From Paramacrobiotus metropolitanus (Eukaryota > Tardigrada > Eutardigrada > Parachela > Macrobiotidae), in NCBI RefSeq assembly GCF_019649055.1, contig NW_026570280.1, forward strand, positions 496,001-560,000: 64,000 bases of DNA, given 5' to 3'. Shown here in pieces: positions 55,515 through 64,000 of the stretch. Positions within the stretch are counted from its first letter, which is position 1. Each line of letters begins with the position of its first letter. A program made the translations under genes and the position numbers. The notes below the pieces were generated by a model, which did not search any database, had not been told where the DNA came from, and saw nothing but the letters and a program-made list of their open reading frames with translations.

Positions 55515-55997
55515 GTTGGTGGTATAAAGGATACAGTACAGAAAGGCGAAGAAAATTTAAGAAAAACTAGGAACGCTGTGTAAAAAACAATATCTGCACG
55601 TGTAGCGTGGCTGAACGGTCAATAATTTCACTCGGCAGACGAAATACAACAACTGAATGTGCTTGCAAGGTAATACAGTGCATTTATGTAAGATTAGCGT
55701 GGGTCACCAGGCAACGTTGTCAAGGAAACGGTGCATGGGAATCACTAAGGACGCAGCAAACTTACAAACGCATACAGTTCATGAAATTGCACGCTGTATA
55801 CATTGTTTGTTTGGAATCCGCGCCATTGTAACACAATAAAAATGAGCCATGTACACAGTAACGATTACATGGTACATACACATGGCAGCCCGGGTAAAAT
55901 ACCAGGTACCACATTGTTCTGATTAGAGGAAAACAAAATTATTAAACAGAACACAAGACAAAGTCGTAGTAGCATTAGTTTGAATCGTTCAATCAGA

Positions 55998-56486
55998 ATG
56001 GAAACGTATAAATACTTAAGAACACTTAACAGCGATGTACGGGAAATTGTTCTTGATGGTTATACAGTGGATAATGTTGTATGGGCTAGCTTAGAGCGCT
56101 TCACTCGTGTCAGAAAAATAAGCGCAGTTAGCTGTGAAATTTATAATCTTATAGGACTGCCTATTTTACCGTCCCTACGAGTACTGATGCTTAACGACAA
56201 TTTCTTGAGCGATGTGGATGACCTGGTTGAAAAGTGTCCAGCTTTAGAAAAACTGTCCCTTGCCTATAACCAGCTTTCATTTCCGTTCCAGGTTGAAAAG
56301 TTAAAAGATTTAACCAGTCTTCGTGTATTGGACCTTAGTTATACTCCGTTTTTCTACCGGAAGGATTTCGATATTACTATGCGTTTGCGTTTTCCAAAAC
56401 TCCAGTCGCGCACGATGACATGGGAAAGCTCTGAAAGCGAGAATGACGAAGAAGAGAACAGCAGCACCTGGTTTTTGCATGACTAA
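55998..56486 (+). CDS. ANP32-like leucine-rich-repeat protein with acidic tail
   Basis: The ATG at 55998 gives 162 residues, with no intron. The order is that of acidic nuclear phosphoprotein 32 proteins: an N-terminal cap containing SDVREIVLDG, a run of LRRs (LPSLRVLMLNDNFLSDVDDL, CPALEKLSLAYNQLS, LTSLRVLDLSYT), a C-terminal cap ending FPKLQ, then a short acidic tail (ESENDEEENSS). Animal ANP32 proteins are ~250 residues with a much longer acidic tail, so this is a short version. ANP32 proteins are nuclear and act on chromatin, transcription and RNA. The gene sits between other genes of the polymerase cluster and lacks introns, unlike its neighbours, which fits a captured cDNA-like copy or viral cargo. 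A chance host retrocopy cannot be ruled out. Confidence 0.6.
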   Translation: METYKYLRTLNSDVREIVLDGYTVDNVVWASLERFTRVRKISAVSCEIYNLIGLPILPSLRVLMLNDNFLSDVDDLVEKCPALEKLSLAYNQLSFPFQVEKLKDLTSLRVLDLSYTPFFYRKDFDITMRLRFPKLQSRTMTWESSESENDEEENSSTWFLHD

Positions 56487-56595
56487 AATAATGCATTCTA
56501 GTAAGCCATGAGATGTTAAGAAGATCTTGAAGGTTAAGTCTTTGGATATGTCTACTGTGCTGTTTCAGTTACACCGATAATGCTGTTTGTGATTT

Positions 56596-56895
56596 TTACC
56601 ATGGTGTAACGTGTGTGTGAAATCCATCAGATGGGGTTTGTCTATTAGTTAAACCAGAGTCAATAAAACTGTCACTCGGTGTCTTAGTACTGTTGGTTGT
56701 ACTGCCATCCTCCACAATCCCACTGTTACATAAACCCACCGCTGAGTTGTAAAAGGGGCATGCGCTCATTTCTTTGCTACAGAGAGTTACTGCAAGTACC
56801 AATATTATTTGACAAGTAACGTAGTCATAGCAACGGTACGTGGTGCCAGGTACTGTTTTGGCTACCTTGGTTACGTATGTAAAAGCAACATGCAA
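56596..56895 (-). CDS. Hypothetical small open frame
   Basis: A 99-codon frame with a hydrophobic stretch (IILVLAVTLCS) and a repeated TPSD-S/G-F in the C-terminal half. It overlaps the 5' flank of the plus-strand gene at 56915 head to head. There is no domain, and it may be chance. Confidence 0.2.
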   Translation of the reverse strand: MHVAFTYVTKVAKTVPGTTYRCYDYVTCQIILVLAVTLCSKEMSACPFYNSAVGLCNSGIVEDGSTTNSTKTPSDSFIDSGLTNRQTPSDGFHTHVTPW

Positions 56896-56914
56896 ACAGT
56901 CGGTAGTTATCAGA

Positions 56915-57295
56915 ATGGACCTTTCCGACTGGATGCTTACGGATGCTCCGTTAGAGGAGCTTGGTTTAGAATTTGTCTCTCCTACAGCTTCGAATAATGT
57001 TAACGCTCAATCTCTACCTAGTCCATCGTCGAGCTACTGGGTAAACGAGCTTTTGCTACCAGTTACGAGTGGGCTGACCGGAACTGGTTTTGATCTCCAG
57101 GACGGGGAGGTGCCGGTAGTTACCAACTCGACCGCATCACTTGATTGGTTGGACGAACTTTTATTCCCAGTTGTCAGTGCTCCACAGGTAGTGCAATCAA
57201 CGTACCAGGAAGCTGCGTTCCCTACGTTCACTGAGGAAGTCGCGTTACCTCCAGGTGATGTCCTGACAACGTACACCCCAGAAAGCGATTGGTGA
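56915..57295 (+). CDS. Acidic protein with duplicated W-x-x-E-L-L-x-P-V motif
   Basis: The ATG at 56915 (MDLSDWML...) gives 126 residues; the frame is open further upstream but this start opens the acidic region. YWVNELLLPV (41-50) and DWLDELLFPV (76-85) are near-identical decamers in otherwise low-complexity S/T/V/P sequence. The N-terminal DWMLTDAPLEELGL has the same acidic-hydrophobic flavour. There are no cysteines and very few basic residues. Such repeated aromatic/acidic/leucine modules are typical of transcription-activation or adaptor-binding peptides; the family is not recognised. A poly(A) signal follows at 57326. Confidence 0.45.
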   Translation: MDLSDWMLTDAPLEELGLEFVSPTASNNVNAQSLPSPSSSYWVNELLLPVTSGLTGTGFDLQDGEVPVVTNSTASLDWLDELLFPVVSAPQVVQSTYQEAAFPTFTEEVALPPGDVLTTYTPESDW

Positions 57296-57325
57296 GCGGG
57301 TTTATTATGGTACACTCTTTGGGTT

Positions 57326-57331
57326 AATAAA
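57326..57331 (+). terminator. Poly(A) signal AATAAA
   Basis: AATAAA lies 31 nt after the stop codon of the acidic protein gene, at normal spacing for cleavage and polyadenylation. Confidence 0.6.
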
Positions 57332-57371
57332 AATTGGAAACATTTTTTAATGAAACCGTTGTACATGCAGC

Positions 57372-57384
57372 AATGTATATATAC
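57372..57384 (+). promoter_or_regulatory. TATA-box candidate
   Basis: TGTATATATAC lies ~50 bp upstream of the ATG at 57433. It is consistent with a TATA promoter, and a TBP-like gene is present in the same cluster. Confidence 0.4.
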
Positions 57385-57432
57385 TCTGTATGAGCGGTTT
57401 GTTGATTATAATACGAATAGCTCTGTACGATT

Positions 57433-58163
57433 ATGCTAGCACATAAAGTGCAACTGAAAGGTCACGGAACTGAACCTTGTCATTGCAGCTTGGCCCACTG
57501 TCTAGCGTCGATCGGATTGCTCCCTGACTCCACCCAGTACCATTTTGCTATTCCGGAAACTGTGTCGGAAGTTAATAACCGCAGCGTACCGGAAGCCACA
57601 CTAATCCACATTCCTGAACCAACAACACGGGAGCCAGAAAAAGACAGTCAGAAGAAGAAGCGGGCTAAAGAGCATATTATGCTGAAAGTCCAGTCTCGGC
57701 AGCCTACAGTTAAAGCTGGCAAGCTCCACTGCTACATTCAAAGTACAGGGTACACTGAACTTGTCGTCACGACGGAGCCTTGGACCCAACTGAGTGTGAA
57801 CGGTAACGAGTTCGGCCGCATTGCCTTGTACTTGCTGAACGGAAGTTGGGAGAAGGATATGGCTGACGCTACAGTCAGTACGAAGAAGAACTGGGTGCCA
57901 CGCGAATTGTATCGGCAGTACTCTAACACACTTCGATCGCGTTTTTTCGGTCAAACAAGCGTAAGACCTGTTTTCTGCGATTTGTACGATTAGCTGATGA
58001 TCTAGAGTTTTCAAGATGCCTCGTGGTTAACAGCTTAGCGATACGAGAACTTGTGAATCACCGCTCTCTGCTAATGATGTATGTGCGTGCTAATGCTAAA
58101 GAACCCGATTTTGTTGTTCGCGATAACGATTATCTTGACGATGATGAAGAGGAAGATGAGTAA
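57433..58163 (+). CDS. Unrecognised cluster protein, probably frame-broken
   Basis: The ATG at 57433 gives 186 residues: an N-terminal part with H-C-x-C and C-L-A-S, a charged linker with KKKRAKEH (nuclear-localisation-like), and a C-terminal part with several Trp. It stops at 57993. Immediately after, a different frame stays open from ~57970 to 58163, with protein-like sequence and a strongly acidic end (YLDDDEEEDE). The change of frame coincides with a TTTT run at ~57969-57973. So the gene may really extend to 58163, with one indel or error. I do not recognise the product. It is convergent with the gene at 58779-59228. Confidence 0.45.
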
Positions 58164-58778
58164 AGCTAACAGCACAATATAAAACTACATACTAAGTTCT
58201 GTTTAAGTGGTTATGATTGATTGTGGTAAAACGGTGAACGTAATTGCAAGAAAATGAGAGTAGGTGTTTCTTCGGACTCAAAGCGTTTTAAGAGGTACAA
58301 GGTTGAGCGAAACGCAGATTGGGTGTTTAACTAGGAACCGACTAAAAATGAAACCAACACGGATTGCGTATGAGACGCATTTGAAGATGTTCAGAATGCA
58401 CAGGTTGCGCAAAAGTTTTTAACATGGTTAGGTAAACATTGTTGTGACCGTAAAGATTGTTGAACAAGTTATAATTAATTTGGTATACGTTCCGCCTTTT
58501 AATAACATTTGTGTTCATGTCACAATACACATGAAAATCAACATCTGACAAACCACATAGAACAAAAACTAATAATAAGTCAAACTCGGTTTACGGTAGG
58601 GCTCAATAATTAGAAAAACACATTAACTGCGTAAGGAAATAAATTTGGACAAAAAAGAGCTGAACTAGTAGACAATAGTGGCGGATAATAAATAACTCGT
58701 TAATGAAAGGAACGCCTCTTCCTTCTCAAAGGTCACTCTGTGACACCCCTGTAAATGTCAACACCTGGAGTACGAAAA
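58164..58778. other. No gene seen
   Basis: Spacer between two convergent genes, with only a 69-codon antisense stretch. Confidence 0.5.
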
Positions 58779-59228
58779 TTAACATAAAAACCAATTCGTA
58801 CCGTTGGAATGGATAGTTTTTCCGGCCACGTACGCCAAGGTGACATGAACTGCAGTGGCCGTTTCAATACCGGTCAAAATATGTGTCGGTGAGTCCAAAA
58901 TCATAGCCATTTCATCACCATGCAAACCGTATGACCAATTATTGGCTTCGCGGCAGCAGTGCTGCGAATTCACAGCAAAGCGTAAGTAAGTAGCTCCATC
59001 GCAGTCCAGCTTGGTGGTGGCTGTAGCAGCATCGGTTCCTCCCCAGCTAATTACGATGTGACCTTTGGTACCCGGGGCCGGTAATGGCATACACAGAGGT
59101 AATGTCCACAGCAGACTGGCAGAGGGTTGTTGGGATTCACACCAAGCAAATCGGTGTTCACCATCCAAGCTAATGCGACGAAATTCCACATCTAATGAAC
59201 ACTTGGAAAAGGCCATTTTTGCAGTCAA
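58779..59228 (-). CDS. Unrecognised beta-rich protein
   Basis: 149 codons (a second ATG lies four codons in). The sequence alternates hydrophobic and polar residues with many G, T and C (HIVISWGGTDA, YLRFAVNSQHCC, AVHVTLAYVAGK), which suggests a compact beta-sandwich. No signal peptide or membrane segment is present. Its ATG lies 161 bp from the polymerase gene's start, on the opposite strand, so the two probably share a promoter region. A minor structural protein of the element is possible in this position, but I have no motif for it. Confidence 0.4.
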   Translation of the reverse strand: MTAKMAFSKCSLDVEFRRISLDGEHRFAWCESQQPSASLLWTLPLCMPLPAPGTKGHIVISWGGTDAATATTKLDCDGATYLRFAVNSQHCCREANNWSYGLHGDEMAMILDSPTHILTGIETATAVHVTLAYVAGKTIHSNGTNWFLC

Positions 59229-59389
59229 GAAGTAACACAGAGGGAATGACTGAAAATGCGAATGCGTCTTGCTAAGCTCGTAAATTTTGAAGGTAACATA
59301 ACGAAACTAGGTACGTTGCTGGGCACCATGTATCGTACCCGGACACCCATGTACGGTACAACGGTACATGTCAAGCAGAACCTTGCAGC

Positions 59390-62300
59390 ATGTTAAGTAA
59401 ACCTTTTATTATTTCGTTTGTCGTTATGAACCAACTTTTTTTTAATGTAAAAAACTGTGCAATGCTTACCGGTTTAACTGATCTGCCTCCGGACATGGAA
59501 CCGTACCAACTTTCGGCTGCCGATGTTGCGGATTGCGCCGCTTTGGCAGTCATGGACGACTGGGTTGATGAAGATCAGGGCGTCCTATATCAGTATGGCG
59601 GGCAGTCAGCGGCACTCACGGAAGATCAGATACCACTCATTGATATTGATGAGCATGTCACCATTGACTGCACCGGATACAAATACTCGAAAAAGTACAA
59701 GCTGCACTTCAAGTGCTTTGCTGTAAAGGTAAGCCTAAATATATGGTACCCCTAAATCACTACAGTATTTAATTTGCGGTATGGTACAGTGCTTTTACTT
59801 TTGACAACAGTAGAGTTAACTGAAGCACTTTATTTTTAAGGTGTCCGACCTTCAAGATATTAGTTTTGCTGATATCCCGTTTATAATAACGTTCATCTTG
59901 GAGCACATTCTACAGTCTGTGTTAAAAAATATCAGTGACACTGAGCTGGTGCGTTTGCGTATCGACTCGCACTCACTGGAACGCCCCATTTGGACTCCAC
60001 CAATACAAAGGTCACAGTTAGATGTAAAGCGCTGGATGGACGAGATTGAAAAAGTTTTGCAGTCTCATGAAGATTTTATTTTGGATGATACCTTTGAAAT
60101 TTCTGTGCAGTATACCGAAATTCCACACGGTGGTTGTCGGAAGGATGTGCCGCAACTATTACGTCGAAAATTGCAAAAAATGCGATCGGTAATTCAAGTG
60201 AAAAATAGCGACAATTTGTGTCTGGCGCGAGCACTTGTACTGGGTAAAGCGTACGCAGACAATGACAAAAAACTTTGCCGCCGCCTTCGCCGTGGAAAGA
60301 AATTGTGGACCAATGAAGCGAAGAAGTTAATTCACCGAGCTAACCTCGACCAAAGAGTGTTCAACCTTACCGACAGTCCGTTTTTTGAAGCCGCACTTCC
60401 TGAATATCAAATTATTATTGTCAGTCTGGACCAGGGAAACCGGATTGTATACAGCGGCAAGGTAAAGAATCGGCATATTGTTCTGCTGCTGTACCAAAAC
60501 CATTTTGATCTCCTGCTGTCGCTCCCAGCTTTTTTTAAACGATCGTATTGGTGCTACCAGTGTAACAAAGGTTACTCTAATCGCACAACTCATCGTTGTA
60601 GCATCGTTTGCCACCAGTGTTTGCGGTCAGACTGTGAGCGTGATATGACAGATGTTATACACTGTGCGGACTGCAACCGACCGTTTTACGGAAAGGGGTG
60701 TTACGATCATCACAAAGTCGCAACAAAGAAGGATCGTGGTAACCGAACAAGAACTCAAAAAACCTTGTGCAGCATGGTCCGTGTATGTGAAGACTGTCAG
60801 TGCGTCGTCTCTATGCGCAATCGAAAAGCCGGGAACGTTCACCAGTGTGGTGAGATATATTGTAAAAACTGCAATGTGCACATTCTACCGGAAACGCACA
60901 AATGTTTCATGCAGCCACATTTGGTCACAATGGAGGAACGGCAAAATAATCAGGGCGCACATTTTTTATATTTCGATTTTGAGACTTATGTACGTGAAGA
61001 TGGTGAGTTGATTCCCAATCTGGCAGTCGTTCAAGATGACAAAGGAAACGAATGGATGTTTCCATCGGTCCGTGAGCCTCTGGGTACAAGTATTATTGAT
61101 GCATTGTGCTGTTTCCTAGTGAGTGCTGACCATAAAGGGTATTACATTATTGCGCATAATTTCCGCGCTTTCGATGGCTACTTTATTTTGAACTGGTTAT
61201 TAAAAAATGCCATTACACCAAAAGTTATAATGAACGGGGGAAAAATTTTACAGCTGGATGTACCAGAATTTAACATTCATTTTCGGGACAGTATTAATTA
61301 CAACCCCAGAGTTTGTCAAAATGGCCGGCTACATTCGGAATTCCTGACCTAGCCAAGGAACTTTCCCACATAAATTTAATCGTCCGGAGAACTGGGATCG
61401 AATTCTCGAGTATCCAGACTTGGACGAATACGGATACAAACTAATGGACAAGAAAACCCAACAGTCCTTTAAAGAATGGTATGATTCGGATAAGGTTGCA
61501 AAAAATAATCTTTTTGATTTCCGCAAAGAGTTTGTGACCTATTGCCAAAATGACGTTACCGTTCTGCGTCAGTGCTGTCAGCAATTTCGTTCACTATTTA
61601 TGGAGATAAGCAATGGTCTCTGCCCTTTCACTTCCGCTTTGACCATTGCCGGTTTATGTAATCTGTTTTGGAGGTCGTATATTCTGAAACCGGGTCAAAT
61701 TGGTCTCGTTCCACAGCAAAGATTTGCAAAAAATCGTCTTCAATCTACAAAAGCCTTGAAATGGCTTTCCTGGATGGAGGAAGAGGATAATTGTACAATA
61801 CAGTCGATGGTATCGGGTACCGAGCATAAAATCGGACCTTACTTTGTAGATGGATACCGTCAAGATACTGGTCACATTTACGAATTCTATGGTTGCTGGT
61901 ACCATGGCTGCCCTACCTGTGTTGACCAGGAAACAGTGCACCCCTATCGCAATCTTCCCATGAGAGAAATCTACAAAGAAACGGTAGACAGGGAACAATA
62001 CCTCCGTTTCCAAGGACACACCGTTACCACAATCTGGGAGCACGAATACGACGAAACCGTTAGGACCAACCCGGAAATGCGACAATTCCTTAAAAATGTG
62101 ACCTTTGTTGAGCCTCTGCATCCTCGTAATGCTTTCTACGGCGGCCGCACGAATGCTGTTCGATTGTTTCATTCAGTTCAGTCAGATGAAAGAATCATGT
62201 ACTTCGATGTCAATAGCGAATACCCCTTCGTAAACAAGAATCGACGGTATCCCATCGGTCATCCTGTTATCATTACAAAAAATTTCACAGACATTGCCGA

Positions 62301-63565
62301 CTATTTTGGTTTGGCACATTGCACCGTGCTACCACCGGGAGATTTGTGGCTACCAGTACTACCTTATCGAAGTAATGGGAAACTGACCTTTCCTTTGTGT
62401 GCGACATGTGTCAATCAGCAAACAATGGAGAAATGTGAGCACACAGACCGCCAACGGGAACTGACAGGTACATGGTGCACACCGGAACTGGTTACCGCAA
62501 TTAACCGCGGATACAAGGTCACGCGTATATATGAAGTTTGGCATTACGACACCTCTGAAGATCACTTGTTTAAAGCATACGTGGACAAGTTTTGAAAATC
62601 AAAACAGAAGCGAGCGGATGGCCTGCCGGTGTTGTTACTGAAACGCAAAAGCGACAGTACATCGAAAATTTCCATCAGCGGGAAGGTGTCCGATTGGAAT
62701 ATGATAAAATAAAGGAAAATCCTGGTCTGCGATCTCTGTCCAAACTGTGCCTAAACAGTTTTGGGGCCGTCTAGGGATGCAGGATAACAAACTCAACACG
62801 TTGTACGTTCATGACCCCAAGGAATTCTATGAGATGCTGTACTCAGGAAAATACCACGTTCATTCCTGGGATCTTTTCAACGATGATGTACTGCAACTGA
62901 CGTACACCAAAGAAGATGGGTTTGTTGAGCAGAATCCTAATACAAATGTGGTCCTAGCTGGGTGAGTGTAAATTTTGAGCATTTGGTACATGTAAAAAAA
63001 TTATTAAACGATAATGTTCTTTAGCTTCACAACATGCTGGGCCCGACTCCATTTGTACCACTTTATGGATTTGGTGAAAGAGCGACTACTGTACTTTGAT
63101 ACAGGTAGATTACTATTTCAGTGACTTACTTTATTTCCAAGTACAATTCTAGTATTTGCAGATTCTATATTTTTTGTGTCGCACCCCGACTTACCAGATC
63201 CCCCCGTTGGGAGCTTTTTGGGTGACCTAACAAACGAGCTCAAACCTGGACAGTTCATTACCGAGTTTGTCAGCTTGGGAGCCAAGACCTACGCCTATGT
63301 AACCAACGACGGGAACTCGGTTGTCAAAGTGAAAGGATTTACCATTAATGGTCAGACAAAACAAAAAATCAATTTCCACTCAATGTTGAATATTCTACAT
63401 GATTCTAAACATATTGATGTGCATTACCGCGATATTATTAACCGTGTGAAATCTAAACTTATTTTGCGCAACACAGACATGATTAAACGCCTGCAAGTCA
63501 CTTATGACAAGCGGAGGATAACGAAAAACTGGAATACTGTACCGTACGGATACACAGTTGAATAA
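59390..63565 (+). CDS. Protein-primed family B DNA polymerase (Maverick/Polinton-like), intron-split and frame-broken
   Basis: Exon 1 (59390-59728) joins exon 2 (from 59841) across a 112-nt intron in phase 0. Exon 2 begins with an OTU-like region (DNLCLARAL ... NHFDLLLSLP), as known in Polinton polymerases, then a cysteine/histidine cluster (~60545-60915). It continues with exonuclease motifs YFDFETY (~60969), AHNFRAFDGYF (~61153) and YCQNDVTVL (~61541), motif A DVNSEYPF (~62208), motif B around KLCLNSF (~62745) and motif C. Introns at 62962-63024 (63 nt) and 63105-63161 (57 nt) have clean GT-AG ends; the last splits the catalytic DTDS motif. The frame changes near 61305, 61352, 62590 and 62760, the last two at TTTT runs, so as written no full product is made. 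The residues on either side of each break are well kept, which suggests a recent break or sequence error. Such enzymes copy linear element DNA primed by a terminal protein. Confidence 0.85.
62962..63024 (+). other. Intron in the DNA polymerase gene
   Basis: Donor GG|GTGAGT and acceptor TTCTTTAG|C. The 63-nt sequence has in-frame stops, and removing it keeps phase with recognisable polymerase sequence on both sides. Confidence 0.75.
63105..63161 (+). other. 57-nt intron inside the motif-C codon of the polymerase
   Basis: Donor ACAG|GTAGAT and acceptor TTTGCAG|AT. The second Asp codon of the DTDS catalytic motif is divided one base / two bases between the exons. Confidence 0.8.
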
Positions 63566-63572
63566 ATTTATT
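63561..63572. terminator. Shared palindromic stop / poly(A) site AATAAATTTATT
   Basis: The 12-bp perfect palindrome gives AATAAA on both strands. The polymerase stop TAA is 63563-63565, and the minus-strand TBP-like stop TAA is 63570-63568. Both convergent genes therefore end inside the same site, with two bases between the stops. Confidence 0.8.
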
Positions 63573-64000
63573 GTGCTTTCATGAAGTTGTGTATCATTTC
63601 ACCAACCGATTTCACAGCATTTTCAATTTCATCGGCATTTCTAATACCTAAAAAATTACACTTTCCCGAAGAAAACAACACGGCTGTGCATGATGGTAAT
63701 TTTAAACTCAAACCACTAAACAGCTCTGGAGTATAGGTCAAATCAAACAAACAGCTAAATTTTTCAAGATTTATACAGGTGTTATAACTATGCACAACAA
63801 CAATATTGACAACTCGAAATCCAGTCGCTTTACATTTAATACCAATAGACTGTAGTAGAGACACAAACCGTTCGACCAAATCTTTTGCAGCAGGCTCTGA
63901 ACGTGCACCATTTACGGTAATTTTCCCATTGGCGTACAGCTGACAATGCGCTTTGTACGGAGACAAAATGCGGATTAACAATCCAGAAAACTTTCTTGGT
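63568..64000 (-). CDS. TATA-binding-protein-like protein (partial, runs off the right edge)
   Basis: The frame is open from the window edge to the stop at 63570-63568, about 143 codons; there is no ATG start in the window, so the N-terminus is outside. It shows the saddle-repeat pattern of TBP. The first repeat has P-R-K-F-S-G-L-L-I-R then ANGKITVNGARSE; the linker has GFRVVNIVV; the second repeat has YTPELFSGLSLKL then CTAVLFSSGKCNFLG, with a helix NADEIENAVKSV. Two S/A-N-G-K/S-S-G-K turns, one per repeat, sit where expected. It is clearly diverged from cellular TBP (cysteines in the DNA-facing strands, for example), so promoter recognition may differ. It is convergent with the polymerase gene, two bases apart between stop codons, which places it in the same element. 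No intron is seen in the visible part. Confidence 0.75.
   Translation of the reverse strand, partial: PRKFSGLLIRILSPYKAHCQLYANGKITVNGARSEPAAKDLVERFVSLLQSIGIKCKATGFRVVNIVVVHSYNTCINLEKFSCLFDLTYTPELFSGLSLKLPSCTAVLFSSGKCNFLGIRNADEIENAVKSVGEMIHNFMKAQ

Overview
The window is animal nuclear DNA. Coding regions are split by short GT-AG introns (44-212 nt where I can place both ends). Several small genes start with signal peptides, one has a TATA box and a TCAGT-type initiator, and most of the sequence is non-coding, palindromic or tandemly repeated. The short introns and the initiator fit an ecdysozoan such as a tardigrade or arthropod, but nothing here fixes the phylum. There are no bacterial operons, rRNA genes or CRISPR arrays.

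Layout. 0-20 kb: gene-poor sequence with a two-exon secreted cysteine-rich peptide (5585-6102), a three-exon secreted leucine-rich-repeat protein (7255-8306, minus), an unrecognised broken gene (8398-8819, minus), a LINE that carries a second LINE nested inside it with a 10-bp target duplication (9241-11910, minus), a tiny secreted repeat peptide (12420-12710, minus), pseudogene relatives of the cysteine-rich and LRR genes (13.2-13.6 kb), and palindromic elements, one with a tRNA-like unit at its centre. 20.7-28.95 kb: one ~8.2-kb satellite array of ~90-bp units with higher-order duplications. 29-33 kb: perfect hairpins, a short TIR element and a fold-back element. 33.4-36.15 kb: a GC-rich minisatellite with an 80-bp period. 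38.0-41.95 kb (minus): a large gene coding a PD-(D/E)XK (NERD-like) nuclease, a superfamily-1 helicase and, across a 68-nt intron, an OTU cysteine-protease domain. 43-53.5 kb: mostly empty, with a second tRNA-like SINE copy, a 51-bp tandem repeat, a locally duplicated repeat family and several hairpins.

53.9-64.0 kb is dense with genes on both strands and looks like part of an integrated Maverick/Polinton-like (adintovirus-like) element that runs off the right edge. Its anchor is a protein-primed family B DNA polymerase (59390-63565) with three introns and several frame breaks. It is convergent with a gene for a TATA-binding-protein-like product (63568 to beyond 64000). The two stop codons and two poly(A) signals sit inside one 12-bp palindrome. 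Other genes in the cluster are an ANP32-like LRR protein with an acidic tail, a proline-rich protein with a SUMO-interaction-like motif, an acidic protein with a duplicated W-x-x-E-L-L motif, a small basic three-exon gene and two unrecognised genes. No capsid, packaging ATPase, protease or integrase gene is recognisable inside the window, so the element call rests on the polymerase and on gene density.

The best candidates for something new are the nuclease-helicase-OTU gene and the polymerase cluster with TBP-like and ANP32-like products, which may form a nuclear or transcription-oriented gene set in a virus-like element. Many frame breaks in the window lie at short homopolymers, so assembly errors must be excluded before any gene is called dead.
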